A stretch of DNA of 64,000 nt from positions 1,876,001-1,940,000 of the forward strand of contig NZ_AOGZ02000014.1 of assembly GCF_000332515.2 (NCBI RefSeq), read 5' to 3'. Each line of letters starts with the position of its first letter. Positions within the stretch are counted from its first letter, which is position 1. A model generated the notes under the pieces. It saw nothing but the letters and a program-made list of their open reading frames with translations. It was not told where the DNA came from and did no database searches. Below, one piece after another: positions 50,536 to 59,869 of this stretch. Made by a program: the position numbers and the translations under genes. The DNA is from Leptospira wolbachii serovar Codice str. CDC (lineage in GTDB: Bacteria; Spirochaetota; Leptospiria; Leptospirales; Leptospiraceae).

Positions 50536-51176
50536 TCGCGAATCACTCGAGAAATTTCTGAGTTGTATCGATGCGCCGCTTCCGTTTGGTTTAGATATCC
50601 AAAGGCACCTAGTTCAAATAAAAAGGCAGCTGTAATTCCATAGCCACCATCGGGAACATCGTCACATCCTTTTTTACCAGCAGGATGGATTTTCCAATCA
50701 CGTGGATTGAGGAACTGAAAGTTTTCGGGACAAACCACGTGACCGTAATTTTTTCCATCAGCATGTCTTGCTTCGTGTAATAGAACAAGGATCCGATCCA
50801 ATCGATTTAAACTAAAGAAAGCACGACCGAGTAAAACATCTCCATCATGATACATTGCTATGTATTCGCCAGTGGAACCAAAAGAATATTTTTTGATCCG
50901 TGATTGGATCCAGCGGGAAAGTTTTTTTCCTGAGAAACCAAACTTAAAAATAGATTCAAATTGTGTGAGACGATTGTAAGTAGATTTGTCGATTCTGATT
51001 CGTTTTGGTTCTAAAGTTTCTAAATAGGAGAACGATTCTTTTAAAACTTTAGATTGTTTCGCATTTAACTTTGATTCATCGGAGTACAAAGCAACTCCAG
51101 ATAACCAATAAAGAACGATTACAATAAAAAATGTTTTCTGCGAATAAAGTTCAAAAAGTGGCTTGGAGTCCACCAT
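50532..51176 (-). CDS. Exported protein with HExxH metal-binding motif
   Basis: A 214-residue protein with an N-terminal hydrophobic segment ([16 protein letters not shown]), probably a signal or anchor. The middle carries [15 protein letters not shown]: HExxH followed by xxG and a third His at the second position after Tyr-Gly, similar to but longer than the metzincin motif HExxHxxGxxH. The two later cysteines (C near 147 and 166) could form a disulphide. A zinc protease role is only inferred. It is the last gene of the HmuY/TonB receptor operon, overlapping the receptor gene by 26 bases. Confidence 0.55.
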   Translation of the reverse strand: MVDSKPLFELYSQKTFFIVIVLYWLSGVALYSDESKLNAKQSKVLKESFSYLETLEPKRIRIDKSTYNRLTQFESIFKFGFSGKKLSRWIQSRIKKYSFGSTGEYIAMYHDGDVLLGRAFFSLNRLDRILVLLHEARHADGKNYGHVVCPENFQFLNPRDWKIHPAGKKGCDDVPDGGYGITAAFLFELGAFGYLNQTEAAHRYNSEISRVIRD

Positions 51177-53349
51177 AGTAAAACCTGGGACGAATAGGAT
51201 TGTATGTAAGCTCGTATTGGTCTAGGACGTTGTCCACTCCTAAAAACAAAGACATCCTTCCGTCGAAGAATTTTTTCTCCATCCTTACGTTTAAGAGAGT
51301 AAATGGTTTTCCATATACAACTTTGTTGGTTTCCTCTGGAGTTTTTGTTTGTTGGTCGATGAGAGCTGTACTTGATCCCGCAGTAAATTCATTGGTTGTA
51401 CTATAAAACGGCCGTTTGTCCAAACGTTTAGCACGAAGGGCAAATTCCCATCCACCGGGTGCATTCACAAAAAAGTTCATTGTTCCTTGGTGGAGCGCTC
51501 TTCCTTCTAAGGGTCTATCTGTTGTTAGGTCGCGAGTATCTGTTTGGTTGTAACCCAATTCCAAAGCAAAGTATTTGAGGAAACGAACCCGGGATCCAGC
51601 TTCCACACCTCTTGTATAGGCTCTTTGCACATTCTTTAATTGGAAATTGGCAAACTCGCTCGTTCTCGTTCCGAAACTGTATTGGATAAGATCGGTGATA
51701 TCATTCCGAAACACGCTAAGTGAAAGAGTCCAAAATTTATAAGGAGTGTATTCAAGATCTGCATTGACCGTTGTTGATCTCTCTGGTCTTAATTTGTCGT
51801 TTCCATCTACAACATAACCAACACCTGGGTTTTCAAAACGTAAGTACAATTCTCGAAAAGAGGGAGGTCGAAATCCCTTACCGTAACTGGCACGGAAAAC
51901 AAGGTCACTTGTGATATCCACTTTGGATGCAATTTTGGGTGTAGTCTGACCACCAAACTGAGAATCTACATCATGACGAACCCCTGGGACCAGCCGCCAA
52001 ACAAAACCTTGGCGCCAAATGATCCATTCATCTTGAATGAAGGCTGCTCTTCTCGTTCTATAGGCATTCCTTCTTTGTAAACGATCCGATTGTAATTCTT
52101 CTGAATAGGATTCGACCCCAGCTGTCACCATGTGATCTTTATTAATTTCATGATCTACTTGAGCCACACCTTGGGAAGAAAATTCATTTGTAAATTCTTT
52201 TACGTCGAGTTCATTGGAATTTCGTTGGTCCAACTTATAGTGGTTTTCCCAACGAGAAAAGTTTCCACGTAAGGACACCATATTACGTTTTCCGTAGGTA
52301 TATTCCATTGCACCTAACCCGAGAAAGTCGTTTGTGAGGTTAGTTCTATCGAAAACTCCACCATTGGATCTTGAATCAATTCCTGCTTGGTTACGATTTA
52401 AATAATTGATTCCTGTTTTAACCTTAAATTGACCATCTGGATTGAAGGTCATATTTCCACCTACGTTTGCATCTTGGAATGCATTTCCTGTTGTGGCTGG
52501 TGTTTTGGGATCTAAATCATAAGCAGCCGATTGGTTAAACCCACCAAAAAAATTAGAGGCTACAAAATTATTTTTGAAACCAACATCGGCGATCATATTC
52601 TTTTCGCCTTGGCTTCCAAAATTGGTTTGTCTTCCGTTTCCGTAAGAGGTTCGGAATTGGTAGTGTTCTGGTTTTTCTGCTTGTTTGGTGATGATGTTGA
52701 TTACACCACCAATGGCATCGGCTCCGTATAACGAAGAGGAACTTCCTTTTACAATTTCCACCCGTTCAATGTTCTGAACTTTAAATCGAGTGAGATCAAT
52801 GGTATTGTTCAACCTTCCCGCAACACGTTGTCCATCTACAAGAAACAGTACATATTTGGAATCAAGCCCGAGCATTTGGACTTGGGAACCGCCAAAAAAA
52901 GGAGTAACATTAATACCTGTTTGGGTTTCCAGCACCTCACCTAAGTTACGCGCACCAGTTTGTTCAATTCGTTTTCTAGAGATAACTTCTGTCGCAACAG
53001 CAGAATCTTTGAGTCGTCGTTCTCCGCGGGAGCCGGTGACAACAATGCCATTTTTATTATCCAAATCTTTGAACCGGTCCACCTCTTCAGACGGAACTTC
53101 CTCTTTATTTCCTTCTTCTGGAACTGGAGTGGTTTGTGTTGTAGTTCCTGTATTTTGTGGATTAGGATCTGTAGTATTTGTTTCCGCTGGAACCGTAACA
53201 GGAGTTGGTGTTTGGTCTACAGTTTTAGTTTTTTTTCCCGTTTCACGAGGTCGCGTTTGGGAATGGATCTCTCCAATAAACAATAGAAAGAGGCAAAGGA
53301 TCGGTAAAAGAAATTGGGTAAAAGAAAGCATTAGGGAAGTTTTTTCCAT
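51151..53349 (-). CDS. TonB-dependent outer-membrane receptor, haem-type by context
   Basis: A 732-residue receptor: signal peptide ([17 protein letters not shown]), a Pro/Thr-rich linker (35-95), a plug domain from about 100 ([40 protein letters not shown]) and a C-terminal barrel ending YYGGLQATF with a terminal Phe. It follows the HmuY-like gene with a 19-base overlap and precedes the HExxH gene. HmuY normally delivers haem to an HmuR-type receptor of this class, so this is probably haem or iron uptake. The ligand is not shown by the sequence itself. Confidence 0.9.
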   Translation of the reverse strand: MEKTSLMLSFTQFLLPILCLFLLFIGEIHSQTRPRETGKKTKTVDQTPTPVTVPAETNTTDPNPQNTGTTTQTTPVPEEGNKEEVPSEEVDRFKDLDNKNGIVVTGSRGERRLKDSAVATEVISRKRIEQTGARNLGEVLETQTGINVTPFFGGSQVQMLGLDSKYVLFLVDGQRVAGRLNNTIDLTRFKVQNIERVEIVKGSSSSLYGADAIGGVINIITKQAEKPEHYQFRTSYGNGRQTNFGSQGEKNMIADVGFKNNFVASNFFGGFNQSAAYDLDPKTPATTGNAFQDANVGGNMTFNPDGQFKVKTGINYLNRNQAGIDSRSNGGVFDRTNLTNDFLGLGAMEYTYGKRNMVSLRGNFSRWENHYKLDQRNSNELDVKEFTNEFSSQGVAQVDHEINKDHMVTAGVESYSEELQSDRLQRRNAYRTRRAAFIQDEWIIWRQGFVWRLVPGVRHDVDSQFGGQTTPKIASKVDITSDLVFRASYGKGFRPPSFRELYLRFENPGVGYVVDGNDKLRPERSTTVNADLEYTPYKFWTLSLSVFRNDITDLIQYSFGTRTSEFANFQLKNVQRAYTRGVEAGSRVRFLKYFALELGYNQTDTRDLTTDRPLEGRALHQGTMNFFVNAPGGWEFALRAKRLDKRPFYSTTNEFTAGSSTALIDQQTKTPEETNKVVYGKPFTLLNVRMEKKFFDGRMSLFLGVDNVLDQYELTYNPIRPRFYYGGLQATF

Positions 53350-53990
53350 CGGATGGTCGGATACCCTGAAGTTCCTGCATCACTATAATAATTTTCAATA
53401 TGGACAGCATATATAGAAGAACTTGTTCCAGAACGAATGAGAAAAATGTCAGATTTCGGTGTTAAATTTCCAATCGTATAGTTGTACCACTCTGTAACTA
53501 GTGGGTTTCCTATATACACAGCACCAGCCCCACCAATTCCTTGTGTAGTCGAAGCACTGTCTATGATGAAGGAAGTACAACCTTGACTTGCTGCAGAAGT
53601 AGAACTAGCAACTCCAAAATCAGTCGTATTACTTTTGCAAGCTCCACCCAAACCCGAACGATTGGTTTCCCCTGAATTCGTCGCCACCTTGTACCGGTTA
53701 AACGCAATATCCCAAGTTAACTTATCTTTTTCAGAAAAGGGGATTTGTTTATTTCCTTCAAAATAGAAATAAATATAGAAATCTAAATTACTAGCATTGA
53801 TGCGAGTGATATAACTCCCGTCAGCTTGTAAACGGGAGAAAACGATTTTGTCTAACGCATTTGGATTTCCCGCATTGATTGCACTAACAATCAACTGATT
53901 CACTAAAATTTCTTGATCCGTCAGGGCTTTTTCCTGACGGGCACAAAAAAAGAATCCGATTGTAATGAGACAAATGTAAATCCTTCGCAT
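53331..53990 (-). CDS. HmuY-like haem-binding lipoprotein
   Basis: A 219-residue exported protein. The signal peptide [15 protein letters not shown] ends in a lipobox-like Cys. The HmuY pattern is visible: [16 protein letters not shown], then [16 protein letters not shown] (the family's WDIAF..RY..TNSG region near 92), and the C-terminal [21 protein letters not shown]. In Porphyromonas HmuY captures haem and passes it to HmuR. The gene precedes the TonB receptor with a 19-base overlap and follows a Fur-like box. Haem-binding residues cannot be confirmed here. Confidence 0.78.
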   Translation of the reverse strand: MRRIYICLITIGFFFCARQEKALTDQEILVNQLIVSAINAGNPNALDKIVFSRLQADGSYITRINASNLDFYIYFYFEGNKQIPFSEKDKLTWDIAFNRYKVATNSGETNRSGLGGACKSNTTDFGVASSTSAASQGCTSFIIDSASTTQGIGGAGAVYIGNPLVTEWYNYTIGNLTPKSDIFLIRSGTSSSIYAVHIENYYSDAGTSGYPTIRWKKLP

Positions 53991-54002
53991 ACGGTAAGAA
54001 TT

Positions 54003-54557
54003 TTAGAGACTTATTGTATAGTTAATCTGTGCGGATTGACCTCTACTTGGGAGGGCATAGATTAAAATATAGATTCCTGCCGTGTTATTAGGTCCCGTAA
54101 TAGCAATCGTTCCCGTACCTTCTAGTTTGTAAGCATCGGTAAAGGATGCATCCGCAGTAAGAGATCCACCATAAGTGATTCCTGTTTTTACTACTTTAGT
54201 CGAATCCAATGGACAAGATCCTGAACCATAAACAATAATTTCTGCATTGCCGGTTAATGAAAAATTGACTGCTCCTGTGCTTGCGTATTTTAACACAGCC
54301 GTTGGGTGACCCACAACAGGAACACTGCTCGTTTTAGAAATGGTTCCTGTTCCAACACCTGACGTTGTTGTCCAAGTATTGAGTGATTTACCGTTAGCAG
54401 CGACAGAACAATCACCTGCCATGCTAAATAGCGAACCAAGAGCCACTAGAGTCACAACATCTTTGTCGTTATTCTCTTTTTTTTCACACTGGAGGGAGAG
54501 TCCAGCCACCAAACTTAAAAGGATCAGTAATTTTGTCTTATTTTGAAGGGATTTCAT
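54003..54557 (-). CDS. Lipoprotein, first gene of the HmuY/TonB operon
   Basis: A 184-residue protein with lipoprotein signal LLILLSLVAGLSLQCEKK. I start at ATG 54557 (GAGG upstream); the frame extends to 54587. The mature part is a Ser/Thr/Gly-rich beta domain with cysteines at the start and middle (GDCSVAANG, GSCPLDST). No family recognised; it may be a haem or iron accessory protein or a structural lipoprotein. It lies 12 bases before the HmuY gene, with a Fur-like box 36-54 bases upstream of its start. Confidence 0.6.
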   Translation of the reverse strand: MKSLQNKTKLLILLSLVAGLSLQCEKKENNDKDVVTLVALGSLFSMAGDCSVAANGKSLNTWTTTSGVGTGTISKTSSVPVVGHPTAVLKYASTGAVNFSLTGNAEIIVYGSGSCPLDSTKVVKTGITYGGSLTADASFTDAYKLEGTGTIAITGPNNTAGIYILIYALPSRGQSAQINYTISL

Positions 54558-54592
54558 AGAACCTCGGTCATTTTTATCCAGGCTCAAAGACT

Positions 54593-54611
54593 GGTAATGA
54601 GAATCAAATTC
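54593..54611 (-). promoter_or_regulatory. Fur-box-like site
   Basis: GGTAATGAGAATCAAATTC matches the 19-base E. coli Fur consensus GATAATGATAATCATTATC at 14 of 19 positions and lies 36-54 bases upstream of the first gene of the haem-uptake operon. It would fit iron repression by Fur. The match was made by eye only. Confidence 0.5.
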
Positions 54612-54793
54612 ATTTTATCGATTGGCTAAATTTTTTAAGTCTCTGACAAAATCATGACAGATTTCTGAGGAATCGAATAGATTTGGTCATTTTATTTCCT
54701 AATATCCAAAGTATATCTTGTTTGAGCTTACAAACGTATCATGGAAAAAATCAATTGTAAGGAAAAGGATTTTTCGTCTACTATGCCTAGGTC

Positions 54794-57242
54794 ATGTCTC
54801 TCAAACAAATCACTATCTATATTGAAGAGTTTGATCATGATTTTTATAACAGAATACTGCGCGACATAACGAATATTGAATCTTGTAATGTTCACAGTTT
54901 TCGTTCAATCTTGGACATTAAACCGGGCTCCATTAAGGAATCTGCAGTTTTTCTTTTTTGGAATGATCCTAAAGTATTAGAAAAACAAAAATTTATTTTT
55001 GAACAGTTTCCTGAATCGCCTTATATTTTGCTTTCGATTGCACCTTTAACACCGATCGAGTTAGCAAGAGCTGCGCACCCTACCTATTTGCACCTCGCAG
55101 AAAAAACTTATTCGGTTGGTATCCTAGACTTAGTACTAAACTTTGCTGAGCGATTGATTGAAGATATGAATCGTTCCATTGCTTACGATGAAATTAGAGA
55201 AAAGGTAATTGTCCTTCAAAATGTTTTTGAAGAGTCATTAGATGTTTTGATGCAAATTGATCCTGGCACCAAACAGATCATAAACGCAAACAAACAAGCT
55301 GTTGTTGTATTAGAATACCCATTGGAAGAGATAGTGGGTAAAGAATTTTCCTTCTTTATGCCGCCGGTGGAAGTAGATGAAGATGAGGAGTTTCAGGGAA
55401 ATCTAATCGAAAGTACTGCTTTAAAAACAAAGTCAGGCCATTTGATTCCAACAGAGTCTTCCTTTCGATTGTTTCCCGTAAATGGCAATTTGGGCTACCT
55501 TTCGTGATATTACCGAAAGGAAAAGATCTCAAGAACAGGTTAGAAATCAAAAAGCATTTTATGAGTTTATTTTAGATAACCTCGACTCTGATATTGCAGT
55601 ATTAAATTCAAATTTCCAATATGAATATACCAATCCCGTCTTTTTATCCAATAAGGACATTCGGAAGTGGTTGTTTAAAAAAACAGATCTGGACTTAGCT
55701 GAGAAATTAGAACTTCCTGCAGAATTTCATGAAAAACGTAAAAAATATTTAGAAATTGCTGCCAAAGAAAATCAAATCGTGGAGTTTGAAGAACTCATTC
55801 AAGACAGTAATGATAAAGTAACGTATCTATTAAGAAAATACATCCCCATTGATGATGCAGAAACCGATCAAAAAAGATTTATTAGTTTCGGGGTTGATAT
55901 TACGGAAAGAAAATTATCAGAAGAAAGAATAACTTACTTAGCTTATTATGATGCCCTGACGGGTCTTTCTAATCGAACATTATTTATTGATCATGCAAAC
56001 CAAGCCTTAAAAAATCATAAATCAACTGAGACCTTACTTGCGTTCTATTTCTTTGATATCGATAATTTTAAGTTTATCAACGATAGTTTGGGTCATACGA
56101 AAGGAGATATTCTTTTGCAAATGGTTGGTGCAAGGCTCAAACGTGTCATGACAGAAGTAGATACAGTGGCGCGATTTGGTGGAGATGAGTTTGCGATTTT
56201 AAAAGTGGACGTTGCAAACAAAAGTGCGGCCGCTGAATTTGCCCAAAAAATTCTAGATATCTTAAGCCAACCATTTCATATCATGGGACGTGATTTGTTT
56301 ACTACCATCAGTATGGGAATTGCCCTTTCCCCAAATGACGGTGTTTCTTCCTCTGAACTTTTAAAGAATGCTGATATGGCGATGTACAAAGCAAAGGAAC
56401 TAGGTAGGAATAATTATAAATTCTATACTAATGAACTCATCCTTCGCTCTGAAAAACGATTGTACATTGAAAACTCTTTGCGAAAAGCCATTCAGAACGA
56501 AGAGTTAGTACTTTTTTTCCAACCAAAAATTTCTACTCTCACCAATCAAGTTTGTGGAGCCGAAGCACTCATCCGTTGGAAACATCCGGAAAGAGGTTGG
56601 GTTCCACCTGTAGAATTTATTCCAGTCGCAGAGGACTCAGGTATCATCGAACGGATTGGAGATTGGGTTTTGGAAGAGGCTTGCCGGCTCAAAAAAGAGT
56701 GGAAAAAACAAAATCTTCCCACATTTCCCGTAAGTATTAATGTTAGCGGTAAACAGTTAGCACGCGCTAATTGGTCACATCGAGTTCAGTCTACAATTCT
56801 TCAATATAACATTGATCCAGAGGAAATTGAATTAGAATTAACAGAAAGTTCGATTATGGAGAATCCTGAAAAAAGTATCGAAGCTTTTGAATATTTATCT
56901 GGGCTTGGAATCAAAGTTTCTATCGATGATTTTGGAACTGGTTATAGTTCATTAAGTTATCTTAAAAAAATCAATGCAGATGTTTTAAAAATCGATCGCT
57001 CCTTTGTGATTGATTTGGAATTGAATGAAGATGACAGAGCCATTTGTAAGGCCATTATCAATATGGCACATTCGTTAGGGATGGAAGTCATTGCAGAAGG
57101 AGTAGAGAACTCTGCCCAAAGGGATTTGTTGCATGATTTGGGATGTTATATGATTCAAGGGTATCTTTACAGTAAACCACTTCCTTCAGAAGATTTTGTT
57201 GTTTTCGTGAAAAAATTTAACGAATCTGCAAAAACAAAATAG
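54794..57242 (+). pseudogene. PAS-GGDEF-EAL gene split by a probable frameshift
   Basis: The gene was apparently one PAS-PAS-GGDEF-EAL protein. The first frame (54794-55507) gives 237 residues: a receiver-like N-terminus, then a PAS domain (VLMQIDPGTKQIINANKQA, PLEEIVGKEF) that stops in FPVNGNLGYLS. The second frame starts in another phase at 55482 and continues as ATFRDITERKRS. A single extra G in the GGG at 55492-55494 explains the break: with GG the junction reads NGNLATFRDITERK. It could be a real mutation, phase variation, or a sequence error. The downstream frame keeps complete catalytic domains. Confidence 0.75.
55482..57242 (+). CDS. PAS-GGDEF-EAL cyclic-di-GMP protein (downstream frame)
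   Basis: A 586-residue frame with a PAS domain and its FRDITERK exit motif, a second PAS (about 15-140), a GGDEF diguanylate cyclase domain (FGGDEFAIL near 225) and an EAL phosphodiesterase domain (EALIRWKHP near 360, ESSIMEN, IDDFGTGYSSL, DRSFVIDL, AEGVEN). The GGDEF active site is intact, but the RxxD inhibitory site reads TEVD, so product inhibition is probably lost. All EAL catalytic acids are present. ATG 55482 is an internal codon of the other frame, so the real start of translation is unclear. Confidence 0.8.
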   Translation: MAIWATFRDITERKRSQEQVRNQKAFYEFILDNLDSDIAVLNSNFQYEYTNPVFLSNKDIRKWLFKKTDLDLAEKLELPAEFHEKRKKYLEIAAKENQIVEFEELIQDSNDKVTYLLRKYIPIDDAETDQKRFISFGVDITERKLSEERITYLAYYDALTGLSNRTLFIDHANQALKNHKSTETLLAFYFFDIDNFKFINDSLGHTKGDILLQMVGARLKRVMTEVDTVARFGGDEFAILKVDVANKSAAAEFAQKILDILSQPFHIMGRDLFTTISMGIALSPNDGVSSSELLKNADMAMYKAKELGRNNYKFYTNELILRSEKRLYIENSLRKAIQNEELVLFFQPKISTLTNQVCGAEALIRWKHPERGWVPPVEFIPVAEDSGIIERIGDWVLEEACRLKKEWKKQNLPTFPVSINVSGKQLARANWSHRVQSTILQYNIDPEEIELELTESSIMENPEKSIEAFEYLSGLGIKVSIDDFGTGYSSLSYLKKINADVLKIDRSFVIDLELNEDDRAICKAIINMAHSLGMEVIAEGVENSAQRDLLHDLGCYMIQGYLYSKPLPSEDFVVFVKKFNESAKTK

Positions 57243-57257
57243 CCGAAATTGAAAGAG

Positions 57258-58223
57258 ATGATAAGGTTTTTCTCTTTATTAATCCTAATTTTATTTTTTG
57301 TACGTGCGGTACCTGCGGAATCGCGTGAAGTCAAAAAAAAATCAATACGTGCCACTCCGACCAATTACTTTGTGAAAAAAGAGGAAAAGAATTTTTCCTT
57401 GTTAATGGAAGCGAGACGATTCGGGAGAGGTGAAGTTATTTTTCTTCGTTTAACTCCAAAAGATAAAAAATGGATTAATGAATCTTATAAAGTGAGTTGG
57501 TTGGGAAAGGATGTGATCCTGACCAAACGGGAAAAAAGTATGGTAGCTTTTTTACCCATTTCTCCAGACACACCTGCGGGTGCTATGACTCTGGAGATTG
57601 TATCAAAAATCTTTTTTGTAAAACGGGGACAAAAACAATACCAAATTATTTTAGAACCAACCAAATTCCAAGTAATCAAAAAAAATCAACAGATCAAAGT
57701 GGATGAGAAATTTGTTACCAAGGAACTTCCCAAAGAAACATTAGAATTTATTCAAGAATGTAAAACTGCAAAAGAAGTAGCCTTCTCAAAACAAAGTCGT
57801 TTACAATTTGGTGGTAATTTTAAAAATCCATTGGATAAGATTTTTATTACTAGCAAGTTCTATGTTAGGCGAGATTATAATAACAAACAAGGACGTCCTC
57901 ATGGTGGTGTGGACTTTCGGGGAAAATCAGGAACCCCAGTGTATGCGATCCAAGACGGGGTTGTTGTTCTTGCTCGTAAAACTTATTACGAAGGAAATTT
58001 CACAATCGTAGATCATGGGAATAAGATATTTTCTTTTTATATGCACCAAGATGAAATTAAAGTCAAGGTTGGTGATCTTGTAAAACAAGGACAGGAAATT
58101 GGAACTGTTGGTTCTACAGGAATGTCTACTGGGCCTCACCTTCACTTAGGGGCAAAGGTAAACGATATCCTAGTGGATCCGCTTTCCTTAATTGCTTTGC
58201 AATCGATTTCCGAATCGAATTGA
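57258..58223 (+). CDS. M23 metallopeptidase, secreted
   Basis: A 321-residue exported peptidoglycan endopeptidase. Signal peptide FFSLLILILFFVRAVPAES; the C-terminal M23/LytM domain (from 205) has all zinc and catalytic residues: HGGVD near 220, YMHQ near 265 and HLHLG near 300. I take ATG 57258; a TTG at 57249 is also possible and neither has a strong ribosome binding site. A basic N-terminal domain of about 170 residues precedes the catalytic part. The 3' end overlaps the convergent membrane-protein gene by 36 bases. Unlike the bactofilin-linked M23 protein, this one looks active. Confidence 0.88.
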   Translation: MIRFFSLLILILFFVRAVPAESREVKKKSIRATPTNYFVKKEEKNFSLLMEARRFGRGEVIFLRLTPKDKKWINESYKVSWLGKDVILTKREKSMVAFLPISPDTPAGAMTLEIVSKIFFVKRGQKQYQIILEPTKFQVIKKNQQIKVDEKFVTKELPKETLEFIQECKTAKEVAFSKQSRLQFGGNFKNPLDKIFITSKFYVRRDYNNKQGRPHGGVDFRGKSGTPVYAIQDGVVVLARKTYYEGNFTIVDHGNKIFSFYMHQDEIKVKVGDLVKQGQEIGTVGSTGMSTGPHLHLGAKVNDILVDPLSLIALQSISESN

Positions 58224-59243
58224 GGATAGAAAGTCACGAATGCCTTGTTCGTGGATTTCGCCTTTTTCTAAATTTTCTGTAATGTGTAACAATAGTTTGT
58301 CGTGATTGGGAGTGTCCACAAGTAGAAAACCAGTTTTCGCATACCGAGGTCGTAGTAGGTCATAAAATGTCCAAAATTTGGCTGTGAGAATAAAGGGTTC
58401 CAATTCCTTTTGTTGGATTTCTTGGATGTCTTCAATATCGCCTTTACTGACCTGAATTTTTAAAAATTCGGAGAACTCTGAGATGGCCTGGTTTTCTTGA
58501 AAACCTATGTAGTCAGGAAAATAAAAGATACGAACAAATGGATATCGTTCCGCATCATGATCACTGAAGGCAAGTAGACCCGCAATTTGTCCTGCCCCCG
58601 TTTTGTTTTCCATAGTTAAGTCTTCAGGTTTAAAAAAGTAAAATCCTTCGGGAAGAGTAAATCCCAATTGGAGTTCTTCATTCCAATATTGATTATTTTC
58701 TGTAACCGTCCAACCATTGAGATCCTTTTCTTCAATTTGGTATTTGTTTTTGAAAAGGAGATAGGCGGATAATACTTCTGCACCTTGTAAGGCCTTAAAA
58801 GCAATCAGCGCATTACTCGCAATGAGGCAGGCGGCCACCAGAAGACGAGCGTACTCCGCAAGATGCAACACACGAATGAGAAAAGCAATGGCGATAAATA
58901 AAAATAAAAAGACAGTTCCGGCCTCAAATACTAAAACTTCCGCAAGCCAGAGAGCAAAGATAAAAATAACAACAACACCTAACTCAATGATGGGATGGAA
59001 AGTTTCGGTCCAATAAAGTTGGATTACATACAAACTGGCATAGGTGATGAATAAGCCAACAACGAGAGAAACAACACAGAGTGCAAAGATATAATGCCAA
59101 GGTAAATGGGATTCATGATAAATGAAGAAGGGGATGGCAATCAGTGAATATAAAATGAGCAGGTTTCTTGAGGTTTTAGGTGCTAAGAACTTGGTAAAGA
59201 AACCACTTGCATGATTTTGGATTTTAGTTAGTATTTGTTTCAT
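58188..59243 (-). CDS. Membrane protein of unknown function
   Basis: A 351-residue protein with four or five membrane helices in residues 25-160 (LLILYSLIAIPFFIY, VSLVVGLFITYASLYVI, VVVIFIFALWLAEVL, AGTVFLFLFIAIAFLI), then a soluble part that would lie in the periplasm or cytoplasm. The family is not recognised. ATG 59243 overlaps, in opposite direction, the ATG of the next gene (shared CATG). An alternative GTG start is 12 bases further upstream. The soluble part includes a long Glu/Lys-rich stretch. Confidence 0.6.
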   Translation of the reverse strand: MKQILTKIQNHASGFFTKFLAPKTSRNLLILYSLIAIPFFIYHESHLPWHYIFALCVVSLVVGLFITYASLYVIQLYWTETFHPIIELGVVVIFIFALWLAEVLVFEAGTVFLFLFIAIAFLIRVLHLAEYARLLVAACLIASNALIAFKALQGAEVLSAYLLFKNKYQIEEKDLNGWTVTENNQYWNEELQLGFTLPEGFYFFKPEDLTMENKTGAGQIAGLLAFSDHDAERYPFVRIFYFPDYIGFQENQAISEFSEFLKIQVSKGDIEDIQEIQQKELEPFILTAKFWTFYDLLRPRYAKTGFLLVDTPNHDKLLLHITENLEKGEIHEQGIRDFLSSIRFGNRLQSN

Positions 59244-59847
59244 GTCGGCGATCACAGACTTCTTTCAAAAAATCCAAAACCAAATTCTAGAAATCCAAAC
59301 TACCATCAACCAGATCAAAACCAGTTGGGAGAATTTTCAAAAGTTTTGGGATTTGTTTTTTACATTAGTCCCTTGGGAAGTTCTCCTCTTACTCATCTTT
59401 TCTGTCATCCTCCTTTCCATTTTCAATTCAGTTTCTCCCAAAACTCCTAAGGCCAATCTCACAATTGCGGTTTTGTTACTCGCAGCCCTTTGGATCTATT
59501 TTTGGGGACTGTTTTCAAAAGAGGTATCTTATGCCAAGGTCATCATTGCTTCCTTATACATATTGGTTCCTTTACATGCGATCGGTTTGTTTCAGCTAGT
59601 TTTCCTATGGGGGAAAAAATGGTACTGGAATAATAGACGGATCCAACCGAAAACTTGGGAGTCTGCCCTCCACCAACTTTCAATAGATTATCATCAATTG
59701 GTAGGTAAGGCCCATTTGTATCATGAAGAAATCCAAGAAAACCGGGACAGTCTGCAGCAAGAAATGGAACGATTGGAACTATCCTTGAAAGGAATTAAAT
59801 CTCTTCTTTCAGAAAAGAACCATTCAATAGTTAAGCCATCAGAGTAG
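59242..59847 (+). CDS. Membrane protein with C-terminal coiled coil
   Basis: A 201-residue protein with three membrane helices (LLLLIFSVILLSIFN near 50, TIAVLLLAALWIYFWG near 75, VIIASLYILVPLHAIG near 100) and a C-terminal polar helix (LYHEEIQENRDSLQQEMERLEL) that may form a coiled coil. The family is not recognised. Its ATG overlaps the start codon of the divergent membrane-protein gene. No Shine-Dalgarno is evident, so the real start might be a later TTG or GTG, though the N-terminus is conserved-looking. Confidence 0.6.
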   Translation: MSAITDFFQKIQNQILEIQTTINQIKTSWENFQKFWDLFFTLVPWEVLLLLIFSVILLSIFNSVSPKTPKANLTIAVLLLAALWIYFWGLFSKEVSYAKVIIASLYILVPLHAIGLFQLVFLWGKKWYWNNRRIQPKTWESALHQLSIDYHQLVGKAHLYHEEIQENRDSLQQEMERLELSLKGIKSLLSEKNHSIVKPSE

Positions 59848-59869
59848 AGTCAAGGCGAGCCAGTAAAAC

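Noticed and set aside
52790..53416. 208-residue plus-strand open frame
   Set aside because: Antisense to the TonB receptor plug and linker; composition mirrors the Thr/Pro-rich linker.
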